Assembly (NCBI RefSeq): GCF_013179805.1
Contig: NZ_SRRZ01000010.1
Coordinates: 1 to 64,000 of the forward strand
Source of the DNA: Microcoleus asticus IPMA8
GTDB lineage: Bacteria > Cyanobacteriota > Cyanobacteriia > Cyanobacteriales > Microcoleaceae
Reading direction: 5' to 3'
Length of the DNA: 64,000 nt
This document shows positions 1 through 7,873 of the stretch, one piece after another. The notes below the pieces were generated by a model. That model ran no database searches. It was not told the DNA's origin and worked only from the letters and a program-made list of their open reading frames with translations. Position 1 is the first letter of the stretch. Each line of letters starts with the position of its first letter. Both the position numbers and the translations under genes were made by a program.

Positions 1-178
1 TCTTCTACTTTTTGAGTTTTTGAGCAACAGCTTGCCTGACATTCAAAGGTGGCTACTTTTAGCTGCGCTCATTTTTTAGTCTAAACTACAGTTTTGAATT
101 AAGGCGCACTAAATGTGCGTTAACTTCGGCTTGCAGACAAAATTCGCAGTTTTGCGGAGTTAACATCGGGGAAGACAG
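1..178. other. Left-edge spacer, no assignable gene
   Basis: No gene can be supported here. A plus-strand frame is open from the window edge to a TAG at about 75 and codes a hydrophobic tail, which could be the end of a gene lying mostly outside. A short minus-strand frame starting near 41 also runs off the edge. Neither is long enough to judge. Confidence 0.3.
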
Positions 179-850
179 ATGAAAAACTTGAATCTACAAA
201 CCCTAAAGTTCGATCGCAACCTTGACAGCCATCTTGACTCACCTTTCATCGAAAAAAATGGCTTGCTGGAATTCAACCCCAAATTTATCACTCCCGAATT
301 TTTAACAACCTGGACGTTTGAGACGCACCTGTACAGCGAACAAGTTGCGATCGACCACTTTGTCATCACATTTCCCAGCCGCAGCGCACTCGAAAACTAC
401 GCTGCATCTTTCCGCCCCTTCGGCGCCAAAACAGTCGAAGGCCCAGACTTATTCCCGATCAACTTTTGTGCGGAAAACATTAACGTTCCCTCCGATTTGT
501 GGCTGCATTTAATGACCTTATTAATGCCAGCGGGCGGCTTAGTAGTATTAGATGCGCCCCACGCAGCCGGCGACCAAAAAAACCGCTTTCAGCAAGAAAG
601 AGGATTAGCAGCAGTTCACCACGTTGCGATTCGAGTCGAAAACGTGCAGAATGCTGCTATCATATGGCAAAATAAAAACTTCAAACCCCTGTCCGATCGA
701 CCCTTAGATTACGGCTCATTAACCCAGTGGTTTCTGCAAAACCCCGCCGGACAAATTATCGAATTAATCGAGCGCCACCCCGGGAACAACGCCACTTTCG
801 ACTGCCAAAATATATCTGGTTTGCGCCTCAGTGAAGTCGCCAGTCAGTAG
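179..850 (+). CDS. VOC (glyoxalase-fold) family protein
   Basis: A 223-residue soluble protein with two halves that read as vicinal-oxygen-chelate modules. The first begins near residue 59 with IDHFVITF and the second near residue 146 with VHHVAIRVENV; each is the usual first beta strand with a metal-ligand-like His. The second module ends in FLQNPAGQIIELIER, the typical VOC closing strand carrying a Glu ligand. VOC proteins include dioxygenases, glyoxalases and resistance proteins, so the substrate cannot be given. The next gene, a class II aldolase-like protein, starts 45 bp downstream on the same strand and may be co-transcribed. The family call is fairly firm; the function is unknown. Confidence 0.7.
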   Translation: MKNLNLQTLKFDRNLDSHLDSPFIEKNGLLEFNPKFITPEFLTTWTFETHLYSEQVAIDHFVITFPSRSALENYAASFRPFGAKTVEGPDLFPINFCAENINVPSDLWLHLMTLLMPAGGLVVLDAPHAAGDQKNRFQQERGLAAVHHVAIRVENVQNAAIIWQNKNFKPLSDRPLDYGSLTQWFLQNPAGQIIELIERHPGNNATFDCQNISGLRLSEVASQ

Positions 851-895
851 GACAGGCAAGATGCCGGCACCACAATTAACAATTACCCATTTCCC

Positions 896-1681
896 ATGAC
901 AAAATATATGGTCGCATTAAAAATCCCCAAAGTTACAATTCAACCCCCGGCATTCAACTCAATTGAAGAAGAACGCCGCCACCGCAAACAGCGTTTAGCC
1001 GCCGCATTTCGATTATTTGCCCGCTTCGGATTCAGCGAAGGAATTGCCGGACACATCACCGTCCGCGACCCCGAACACCTCGACCATTTCTGGGTCAATT
1101 CTTTTGGAATGCACTTTAGTTTAATTCGAGTTAGCGACCTAATTTTAGTCAACCACAAAGGCGAAGTTGTTGAAGGAAATAAACCCGTAAATGAAGCAGC
1201 ATTTGCCATTCATTCCCAAGTGCACAGCGCCCGCCCCGACGTAATCGCAGCAGCGCACGCTCATTCTCCATACGGCAAAAGTTGGTCGAGTTTGGGCCGC
1301 CTGCTTGACCCGCTGACGCAAGATGCTTGTTCTTTTTATGAAGACCAAGCTTTATTTGACGATTACACCGGAGTTGTTTTGGAAATCGAAGAAGCTAAAC
1401 GCATCGCCAAAACTTTAGGTGAGAAAAAAGCTATTATTTTACAAAATCACGGACTGTTAACAGTAGGTCAAACAGTAGATGAAGCCGCTTGGTGGTTTAT
1501 TTCAATGGAACGTTCTTGTCAAGCGCAGTTAATGGCCGAAGCAGCGGGAAAACCAATTCTCATCAAGCCAGAATGTGCGCGTTTGACACAGCAGCAAGTA
1601 GGGTCTCACCGCATGGGATGGTTTAGCTTTCAACCGCTTTATGACATGATTGTGCGCCGGGAACCCGACCTATTAAATTAG
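896..1681 (+). CDS. Class II aldolase/adducin family protein
   Basis: A 261-residue protein with the whole class II aldolase/adducin domain from about residue 25 to 230. The zinc-site signature is visible: HAHSPYG supplies two His ligands, LQNHGLLT the third, and NEAAFAIH lies in the usual acidic position. Family members are zinc-dependent aldolases (fuculose- or rhamnulose-1-phosphate type), epimerases or decarboxylases on small sugar or keto-acid phosphates. This subgroup, with the opening FGFSEGIAGHITVRDP, is common in cyanobacteria and fungi and has no settled substrate. It follows the VOC gene by 45 bp. Start chosen at the ATG at 896; an in-frame ATG lies four codons later. Confidence 0.82.
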   Translation: MTKYMVALKIPKVTIQPPAFNSIEEERRHRKQRLAAAFRLFARFGFSEGIAGHITVRDPEHLDHFWVNSFGMHFSLIRVSDLILVNHKGEVVEGNKPVNEAAFAIHSQVHSARPDVIAAAHAHSPYGKSWSSLGRLLDPLTQDACSFYEDQALFDDYTGVVLEIEEAKRIAKTLGEKKAIILQNHGLLTVGQTVDEAAWWFISMERSCQAQLMAEAAGKPILIKPECARLTQQQVGSHRMGWFSFQPLYDMIVRREPDLLN

Positions 1682-1793
1682 AAACTCGGCGGTTGAAACC
1701 GCTACGCAACAAACTATCGTCCGCCTGCGCCGACTAAATAATAAAGGGGGTATTAAAGCCGGATTTAGTATCAGGAGTGCAAAAGTTATAAAT

Positions 1794-2696
1794 TCATGCT
1801 GAAGCCGATTCCAACCAAGCTATCAAATCCTCTTGACTGGTAAAATCTAACAAAATTTCTGCTAAATCCTCCAAAAGTTGGGGAGATAGCTGCTGGATGC
1901 GAGTTTGACTTTGCGGCGAAATTTCGCCAGTGCGCCGCGCAATTTGACGCAAGATTAATGCTGTTTGTCCCTCAATTATGCCTTCTTTGCGACTTTTAAT
2001 AATAGCACCACGCTGATCTTCAAAAAACATTTCCCGCTTTTCTAATTTCTCTAATTCCTTAAGGGTTAAATTACTTCGGCTGGCGATGGAAAAAGCTGTT
2101 TGAATTTCGGGCATTGATGCAAATTTTTCCGGAATTTCATCGAATAGGGGAGCATTTTTGATAAAATAAATCCAGCTTTGAATTAGGTTTTCGACTTGTT
2201 CCAGCTCTTTGTTAAACTTGGGCAGTTCGACAAATACTAATTCGATTTCTCTGTTATAATACTCGAAGTTTTCTTGGAGTTCTTTAAATACAAAATGGGT
2301 GAGAAATTTTTCTGTATTTTCAAACAGAATAAAATCGGTAATTGTTAAAGCAATCAGAGGATTTAATTTAGATTATCCTTCCCGAGGTCTGAGTTGAGTT
2401 GCGTAGGTTTTGGCGGCATTATACACTACCCGTTTAGTAAAAGCTTCTACATTTATTACCTGCATTTCGATAATCACAGTTTTGTTGCCTGTAATTGTGG
2501 CTTTAACATCCAGGTAAGTGTCTTTTAATCCAGTAACGCTCGGCGCGGCGTAAGGGTCAATAATTTCTAAGTCTTCAATGGTTGGCTGCGCGTCATAGAG
2601 CATAGCATTGAGGAAGCTAATCAAAATGTCTTTGCTCTGGGGCGAAGCAAAGATTTTTTTGAATCCAAATTCTGTTTGAGCACTAATGAAAGGCAT
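1794..2696 (-). pseudogene. Rpn family nuclease/putative transposase, broken by an in-frame stop
   Basis: Read on the minus strand from 2696, the frame starts with MPFISAQTEFGFKKIFA and YLDVKATI, the signature of the Rpn (PD-(D/E)XK) recombination-promoting nuclease family that is abundant in filamentous cyanobacteria. It stops at TAA (2375-2373) after residue 107. Past that stop the same frame continues without interruption (LNPLIALTITDF and onward) to the natural end at 1794, and the later ATG at 2114 is exactly in phase (582 bases after 2696). So this is a roughly 300-codon gene with one nonsense codon and no frameshift. The N-terminal nuclease core and the C-terminal Glu/Lys-rich tail are otherwise intact, which suggests recent inactivation or a sequencing error. 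Confidence 0.85.
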
Positions 2697-2719
2697 AATT
2701 GGTATTTGGAGCCTTTAAA

Positions 2720-3466
2720 TCACAAAAGTCCTTCCATTTCTAAATCTTCAATAATCTGCAAACCGCGCGGGTCGCCAACTCGCAAGAGCGAAGATTTAGC
2801 ATCTTCCCGCACGCCCATGTCTTCATCTTCTTCTAAAGCTTCAATTAGACCATCGATCGCCCCAGCGTACACTATATTATTCGGCAATTCGCGAGCCAGT
2901 TGCCCGATCGCCCAAGCGCAGTTGCTCCGCACAGCAGATACAGAATCTCCCCGCAGCGCTTCAATCAACGGCGGAATCGCAGCAATCACCACATAGTAAC
3001 CAACTTTTGCCATTTGACCCAGAGAACTCGCCGCCCACAAACGCACCGCCGAAATATCAGTTTTCAGAGCATCAATTAAAGATGGCAAAGCGCGGTGGTC
3101 GCTGCAATTTCCCAGGGCCCAAACTACCCCTTTGCGAACGTAACCGTTCCAGTCGCGGTTGAGCTGCAGAATCAGCGGTTCCACAGCATCGGGACTCGGA
3201 TTTCGCCCCAACGCATAAGCCGCGCTTACCCGCACCAAGGGGCAACCGTCTCTCAACAAATTAATTAAATGCGAAATTGCTCGATCGTCCTGCAGTTCGC
3301 AAAAAGCCCGCGCCGCCATCATCCGGTGCTGAGGTTGCGGGGATTCCAGCAAAGGCAGCATTTCCTCGGGATCTGGTAGCGGGGGTTCGGATTCGTCAAA
3401 TTGATCCAAAGGGCTTTCCAGTTCCGTGTCAGTATCAAGGGCGTTGGAGTAGTCGTTATTGTGCAT
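2720..3466 (-). CDS. HEAT-repeat (PBS-lyase-like) protein
   Basis: A 248-residue protein with an acidic N-terminal 35 residues (DTDTELESPLDQFDESEPP) followed by about six HEAT-like repeats from residue 36 to the end. The repeat signature is clear: RMMAARAFCELQDDRAISHLI, VRVSAAYALGRNPSPDAVEPL, VRKGVVWALGNCSDHRALPSL, VRLWAASSLGQ. Cyanobacterial proteins of this kind include phycobilin lyases (CpcE/F type), NblB and general scaffolds. The lyase partner pair and known catalytic motifs are not evident, so it is best treated as a protein-binding HEAT scaffold. The start at 3466 gives the acidic extension; it lies 23 bp upstream of the broken Rpn gene on the same strand. Confidence 0.82.
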   Translation of the reverse strand: MHNNDYSNALDTDTELESPLDQFDESEPPLPDPEEMLPLLESPQPQHRMMAARAFCELQDDRAISHLINLLRDGCPLVRVSAAYALGRNPSPDAVEPLILQLNRDWNGYVRKGVVWALGNCSDHRALPSLIDALKTDISAVRLWAASSLGQMAKVGYYVVIAAIPPLIEALRGDSVSAVRSNCAWAIGQLARELPNNIVYAGAIDGLIEALEEDEDMGVREDAKSSLLRVGDPRGLQIIEDLEMEGLL

Positions 3467-3560
3467 AAAAAAACTTTACCGCACTGAGGATGCTCCTCAG
3501 CAACTCAGACAACGGTCAACAGCAAGTAGGATAATACCAGTAAAAGTATTCCGAGGGAGG

Positions 3561-3598
3561 AGTGAAGTCCTCATGTGGTTCATAGTGAGGACTTCACT
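3561..3598. repeat. Perfect 13-bp hairpin between acetyltransferase and HEAT genes
   Basis: Bases 3561-3573 and 3586-3598 are perfect inverted copies (AGTGAAGTCCTCA) with a 12-base loop. It lies downstream of the minus-strand acetyltransferase gene and upstream of the HEAT gene, so it may end transcription of the former, although no clear T-run follows on that strand. The rest of the spacer holds a dispersed element, AGGACTTTTAGTCCTTACT near 3679, nearly identical to one at about 59855. Confidence 0.55.
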
Positions 3599-3708
3599 CT
3601 TCCATAAAGTTCGCAGTCAAGACTTAAGTCCCCATAAATTCACGAAGTTTTCAGCTTCTTTATGTATTAGGACTTTTAGTCCTTACTACAAACAGTACCT
3701 TTTATTTT

Positions 3709-4245
3709 TCAAAGAGACTTGAGCATTGAGAGGGAATGACTTTGATAGCCTAATTTTTGATAGAGATTCAGAGCAGGCTGATTGCTCAGAAAGACTTGCA
3801 AACCAATTTGTCGATCGCCCCTTTCCCGCGCCCAATTTTCAGCATGAATAACTAAAGCTGCACCGACTCCTAAACGGCGATGTTCCGGTGCTACGTACAG
3901 CAAAAAAATGTGAGCGTAACGTTCTCCGGTGGTTTGGTCGATCGCATTTCCCAACCACAAACATCCGACAACCGATGTCAGATTTTGGACTTGAGATTGG
4001 GGATTGAGATACTGCGAGGGAAGCGCCGGCAAAATTTCTGCCTCTTCCTGGCTGTTTTTCTGGCACTCTACCCACCAAACCGGCGTCTGGTTAGAAAAAT
4101 ACTGCTCGACAGTTTGAGCCAAATGTCCCAATTCCCCATCCGGGTAAAGCTCTCGGTAAGTCCGGTGCATAAACTTTACCAGTTTTGCCCGATCGAGTCC
4201 AGATCCTGAGCGGAGCTCGTAGCCCGGTATTAGTTGAGCAGACAT
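3709..4245 (-). CDS. GNAT family N-acetyltransferase
   Basis: A GNAT acetyltransferase of about 178 residues. The acetyl-CoA-binding segment is LLYVAPEHRRLGVGAALVIHAENWARE (shown in part here as RRLGVGAA), followed by NQPALNLYQKLGY, the usual motif B. GNAT enzymes transfer acetyl from acetyl-CoA to amines; the acceptor is unknown. A GTG start at 4260 would overlap the upstream small gene by 11 bases, but the ATG at 4245 has GGTGAG just before it and leaves the upstream stop (4252-4250) free, so 4245 is preferred. The gene is closely coupled to the small membrane-protein gene. Confidence 0.8.
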   Translation of the reverse strand: MSAQLIPGYELRSGSGLDRAKLVKFMHRTYRELYPDGELGHLAQTVEQYFSNQTPVWWVECQKNSQEEAEILPALPSQYLNPQSQVQNLTSVVGCLWLGNAIDQTTGERYAHIFLLYVAPEHRRLGVGAALVIHAENWARERGDRQIGLQVFLSNQPALNLYQKLGYQSHSLSMLKSL

Positions 4246-4249
4246 CAGC

Positions 4250-4453
4250 TCACCGGACACGCAAAGCGGAATAATTTACCCCCAAGAAAATTGGATTCAC
4301 TACTGCCGCTTGCTTTTGGGGGATCGCTTCCTCAATCGGTGCCGGGGCAGCCATGTCAGCCGGCAAAAAGATGCGAGCACTGACTGCTACCAGAGCCGCC
4401 AAAAATACTAATATCGCTATAAATGGAGCAATGTATTGACGAATGATAGCCAT
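4250..4453 (-). CDS. Small single-pass membrane protein, unknown
   Basis: A 67-residue protein with one N-terminal transmembrane helix (about residues 8-30, IAPFIAILVFLAALVAVSA) and a short Ala/Pro-rich tail. I do not recognise a family. It sits 4 bases upstream of the preferred start of the GNAT gene, so the two are probably translated from one message. The next gene upstream is the divergent lipase-like gene at 4589. It is supported mainly by tight coupling, a clean hydrophobic segment and a good ATG. Confidence 0.6.
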   Translation of the reverse strand: MAIIRQYIAPFIAILVFLAALVAVSARIFLPADMAAPAPIEEAIPQKQAAVVNPIFLGVNYSALRVR

Positions 4454-4588
4454 AACCGCAAAAACTTGATTCTTGAGTTGATATTATCAAGTATACCATA
4501 CAAATTTTGTCAGCTATAATAGCTGCCATTGGACACTTAGCTCAAGCTTGAGCGATCGCAAATACCAACAAACACAAAATATAATATT

Positions 4589-5950
4589 ATGAGTGCCTCG
4601 CCTGCTGTTTATGAAGCTCTGGCTAAGTCAATTGTTTTTTTAAATCAAAAACAGAACGCGCAAAATGAAGTTTCGCGTTTCCTAGATACTAATGGCTACT
4701 ATATAGATCGCATATTCGACGACCTAGAAACTGGCTTTTATGCGATCGGCTTCGGTTCATCCAATCCCGAAAACCCGCCAGCCCTGGTATTTAAAGGTAC
4801 AGATTTCATCGACGGCGACGCTATATTTTCCGACTCCCGAGACATTGGTTTACCTGAATTTGAAAAGAACAAAGATAATATCAAAAACTGGCTGACAGAA
4901 ATAGGTCAAAATACTGCTAAAAACCCCAGCAAGTTATTGCCAGATGTCATCGGTCACAGTTGGGGCGGAGCTGTCGCTCAAATTGTAGCGACCGAATACA
5001 CATCTATTACCGGCGATATCTTTACTTTCAACTCTCCGGGAGTGTCAGCGAGTACATTCAACGCTTTTCGGAGAAATCTCAGCAGGGCAGGCAACAAAAA
5101 TGTCACCCACTACATTGTCAGTGGAGATTTCGTCACCTTGTTTGGCGAAGCATTTATTCCGGGGAAAGTATTTATCCAAAGTTTTACAGACCCGAGTATT
5201 AATCCCTTAACTGTTTTGGCAAAACATCGAACTGAAAATTTGTTAACTACTCCGCCAGCGGGTTTTTTGCAGCGGCAAATTTCCGTAGAACAATTAAACA
5301 GTCCCGATTTTGCTTATAACAACGACTCAGATTTTAACGAGTTTATCGCTGCGATGAATTTGGCCCTGCCCAATGTGTCAGTAGCCATCAGAACCCGATC
5401 GGGTGCAGAGAGTTTGAGAACAGCACCAGAATTTTCTTTTGTGCAGTTAGTCAGACAAATGCAATACGGTTTAGCTCCCTTGCAACCAAATTATTTATCA
5501 GGGGACGATCGCAACAATACTGCTACCGGCGGCGCTGGAGAGGATACAATTATCGGCAACCGCGGTAACGATACTCTCAGAGGCAATCGAGGTAATGACA
5601 GCATCACCGGTGGTGATGGCGACGACTTCTTGTACGGTGGCAGAGATAATGATTATTTCGAGGGTGGCAACGGAAACGATTTGATTTCCGGCGAGTTTGG
5701 CAACGATTTTTTAATTGGCGGTGCGGGGCGCGATCGCTTTGTATTGGAATCCGGCGGCGGAGCAGATGTGATTGTAGATTTTCAAGATAGTCAAGATGTA
5801 ATTGCACTGTCGCGGGGTCTAACTTTTCCTCAAATTAGAGTAAGCCAAGGTGTTGACGGAGCTTTAATTACTATCCCGGTTACTGGGGAAATTCTTGCTA
5901 CTCTCAGAGGCGTAGTGGCAAGCGATCTTACGCGGGTAGATTTTGTATAG
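4589..5950 (+). CDS. Secreted lipase-like RTX protein 1
   Basis: A 453-residue protein. Residues 1-270 form an alpha/beta-hydrolase of the lipase class 3 type: VFKGTD is the oxyanion strand and GHSWGGA places the nucleophile Ser at residue 124. Residues about 305-385 carry RTX calcium-binding nonapeptides (GGAGEDTIIG, GNRGNDTLRG, GGDGDDFLYG, GGNGNDLISG, GGAGRDRFVL), followed by a closing beta domain. There is no N-terminal signal peptide. RTX repeats with a C-terminal uncleaved signal are normally exported by a type I (HlyB/D/TolC) system; none is encoded nearby. Probably an extracellular esterase, phospholipase or lipase folded by calcium outside the cell. A paralogue follows 205 bp downstream. 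Confidence 0.85.
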   Translation: MSASPAVYEALAKSIVFLNQKQNAQNEVSRFLDTNGYYIDRIFDDLETGFYAIGFGSSNPENPPALVFKGTDFIDGDAIFSDSRDIGLPEFEKNKDNIKNWLTEIGQNTAKNPSKLLPDVIGHSWGGAVAQIVATEYTSITGDIFTFNSPGVSASTFNAFRRNLSRAGNKNVTHYIVSGDFVTLFGEAFIPGKVFIQSFTDPSINPLTVLAKHRTENLLTTPPAGFLQRQISVEQLNSPDFAYNNDSDFNEFIAAMNLALPNVSVAIRTRSGAESLRTAPEFSFVQLVRQMQYGLAPLQPNYLSGDDRNNTATGGAGEDTIIGNRGNDTLRGNRGNDSITGGDGDDFLYGGRDNDYFEGGNGNDLISGEFGNDFLIGGAGRDRFVLESGGGADVIVDFQDSQDVIALSRGLTFPQIRVSQGVDGALITIPVTGEILATLRGVVASDLTRVDFV

Positions 5951-6155
5951 CTTTTGTGCGATAAAAATTGGTAGTTTGGGTGGCACGCAAGCGGGGCGAG
6001 TTATTGTTTTTTGTAACAAAAAATTTTTGCTAAATATTCTCCTACAAAGCCACGCAATATGACTAATTAATATTGTTAATAAACGGAGTTTACAGTAAAC
6101 TTAATTAAGTAGCTTAAACACTAATTCCCAATCTAACGACAGGAAATAAAAAAAT

Positions 6156-7514
6156 ATGCCCTCCTCCCCCGCCACTTACGAAACTATAGCCAAGCAACTT
6201 GCTTACATAGATAACAGCTCCCAGTTTCAAACTTTAGTTCAAACTGGTTTGAGCGGTGCTGGCTACCAAATCGATCGCACGTTTGACGATCCCACGACTG
6301 GATTTCACGCGATCGGCTTAATTTCCACCACCCCAGACAAACCGCCCGTTTTAGTATTTCGCGGCACCGACTCGCCCGTAGACGATGTTGCCAACGCAGA
6401 CAAGCGCGGCGTCGGTTTTAACCAATTTGAAGCCAACAAACAAGCCTTAGGAAATTGGCTGACACAAATCAGTCAAGATACAGTCAAAAACCCCAGGCGC
6501 TTGCCACCAGATCTTCTCGGACACAGCTTGGGCGGCGCTCTAACGCAACTCGCAGCCACCGAATTTACCTCTACTATCGGAGATGTTGTCACCTTCAATT
6601 CTCCTGGAGTTGCTCAGAGTACAGTCAATTCATTTAAGCAGAAAGCCAGTGTCGGAAAGAATGTAACTCATTATATAGTTAGCGGCGATTTTGTTAGTTT
6701 GGGAGGAGAAGCTTTTCTCCCCGGAAAAGTAGTTCTTCAAACATTTACTAACCCCATTGTCAACCCGCTACTTGTCTTAGAAAAGCACAGCCAAAGCGGT
6801 TTGTTAACTGCTCCTCCTCCCGGCTTGACTCAGACAGAAATCTCTGTAGACCAGTTGAACCGCCCTGATTTTACTTTCACAGATTCAGATTATTTAGAGC
6901 TGTTAGCTGGGTTAGACTTTGCACTGCCGGCATTGGGAGAATCGCTGCTATCGCGCAGCAGTGTAGAGCAATTAAGAACCGCTCCGGGAAACTCCTCTTT
7001 AGGAAACCTTGCTGCAATGCAAACGGCTCTCGCTCCATCCCAAATTAATAATTTAGTAGGCGACGATGCCAACAATACAGCCTCAGGTTTTGCAGGGGAC
7101 GATATTATCATTGGCAATGGGGGAAACGACACTCTCACGGGCAGCAAAGACAACGATATTATCAGCGGTGGCATCGGCAATGACCAGCTATTCGGTGGCA
7201 AAGGCGATGACAATTTGAGCGGTGGAGAAGGAAACGATACGCTGATTGGAGGAAAGGGTGCGGATCTCTTAATTAGTGGCGCTGGACGCGACGTATTGGT
7301 GTTAGGAGTAGGCGCCGGTACAGATACATTTATAGACTTTCAAAAGGGTCAAGATTTAATCGGTTTGAGCGGAGGTTTGACGTTCAACCAACTGAAAGTT
7401 ACTCCAGGCGATTTTATAACGACGATTGAAGTGGCCAGTAACGGCGAAGTTCTTGCCAGTATTACTGGCATTCCAAGTAGTCCGCTAACAGCTAGTGATT
7501 TTATTGCGATTTAG
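6156..7514 (+). CDS. Secreted lipase-like RTX protein 2
   Basis: A 452-residue paralogue of the preceding gene with the same plan: hydrolase domain (VFRGTD; GHSLGGA with Ser124 at exactly the same residue number), an RTX block at about 305-385 (GFAGDDIIIG, GNGGNDTLTG, GGKGDDNLSG, GGEGNDTLIG) and a C-terminal secretion-type domain. The nucleophile elbow has the canonical Leu where copy 1 has Trp. The spacer of about 200 bp between the genes is AT-rich and long enough for its own promoter. The likely secretion route is type I export. A strong hairpin terminator follows at 7559. Confidence 0.85.
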   Translation: MPSSPATYETIAKQLAYIDNSSQFQTLVQTGLSGAGYQIDRTFDDPTTGFHAIGLISTTPDKPPVLVFRGTDSPVDDVANADKRGVGFNQFEANKQALGNWLTQISQDTVKNPRRLPPDLLGHSLGGALTQLAATEFTSTIGDVVTFNSPGVAQSTVNSFKQKASVGKNVTHYIVSGDFVSLGGEAFLPGKVVLQTFTNPIVNPLLVLEKHSQSGLLTAPPPGLTQTEISVDQLNRPDFTFTDSDYLELLAGLDFALPALGESLLSRSSVEQLRTAPGNSSLGNLAAMQTALAPSQINNLVGDDANNTASGFAGDDIIIGNGGNDTLTGSKDNDIISGGIGNDQLFGGKGDDNLSGGEGNDTLIGGKGADLLISGAGRDVLVLGVGAGTDTFIDFQKGQDLIGLSGGLTFNQLKVTPGDFITTIEVASNGEVLASITGIPSSPLTASDFIAI

Positions 7515-7558
7515 TTGGCGGCTGGCAATACAGATATAGAGATATTGGGTAGTGGTAG

Positions 7559-7588
7559 GGACACAACAATGTTGTGTCCTTATTTTAT
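7559..7588 (+). terminator. Hairpin terminator after the RTX lipase pair
   Basis: A 21-base perfect palindrome, GGACACAAC-AAT-GTTGTGTCC, at 7559-7579 is followed by a T-rich tail (TTATTTTATCTT). It lies 45 bp after the stop of the second lipase gene, where a rho-independent terminator is expected. Confidence 0.75.
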
Positions 7589-7644
7589 CTTATGAACGCT
7601 AGCACACAGAATTTATGCTCGTCCGATGATTAAAAACATCAATA

Positions 7645-7850
7645 TTCCAGCAGGGGCGGGTTCACCGAAATCTCGAAAAAGTAGTGCAGACATTGGTAAA
7701 CCGGCGTTGCATAATTGCGGCATGATTTTGATTGTTTTGTGGGATGGGCGTCCCGCCCGAAGACGTGTATTTTCACAGCAGGCGGGACACCCCACAAGAA
7801 TCATCCTCAAATTGTGCAACGCGGGTAAACCCGCCCCACCCGGATCTGAT
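7645..7850. repeat. Nested inverted-repeat intergenic element
   Basis: About 200 bases of nested inverted repeats. The outer arms are an AAACCGGCGTTGCATAATTG-like left arm and a CAAATTGTGCAACGCGGG right arm. The inner arms are TTGTGGGATGGGCGTCCCGCC (about 7735) and GGCGGGACACCCCACAA (about 7783). The whole could fold as one long hairpin. It lies between convergent genes and resembles the palindromic extragenic repeats common in filamentous cyanobacteria. Short ORFs on both strands here are by-products of the symmetry. Confidence 0.65.
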
Positions 7851-7873
7851 AATTATAGCGATCGGACTTGATA

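Noticed and set aside
2676..2996. 106-residue plus-strand ORF opposite the HEAT and Rpn genes
   Set aside because: A Ser/Arg/Pro-rich shadow frame; the minus-strand HEAT repeats are unmistakable.
7626..7871. Short ORFs on both strands in the nested palindrome
   Set aside because: They arise from the symmetry of the repeat element and have no protein-like composition.
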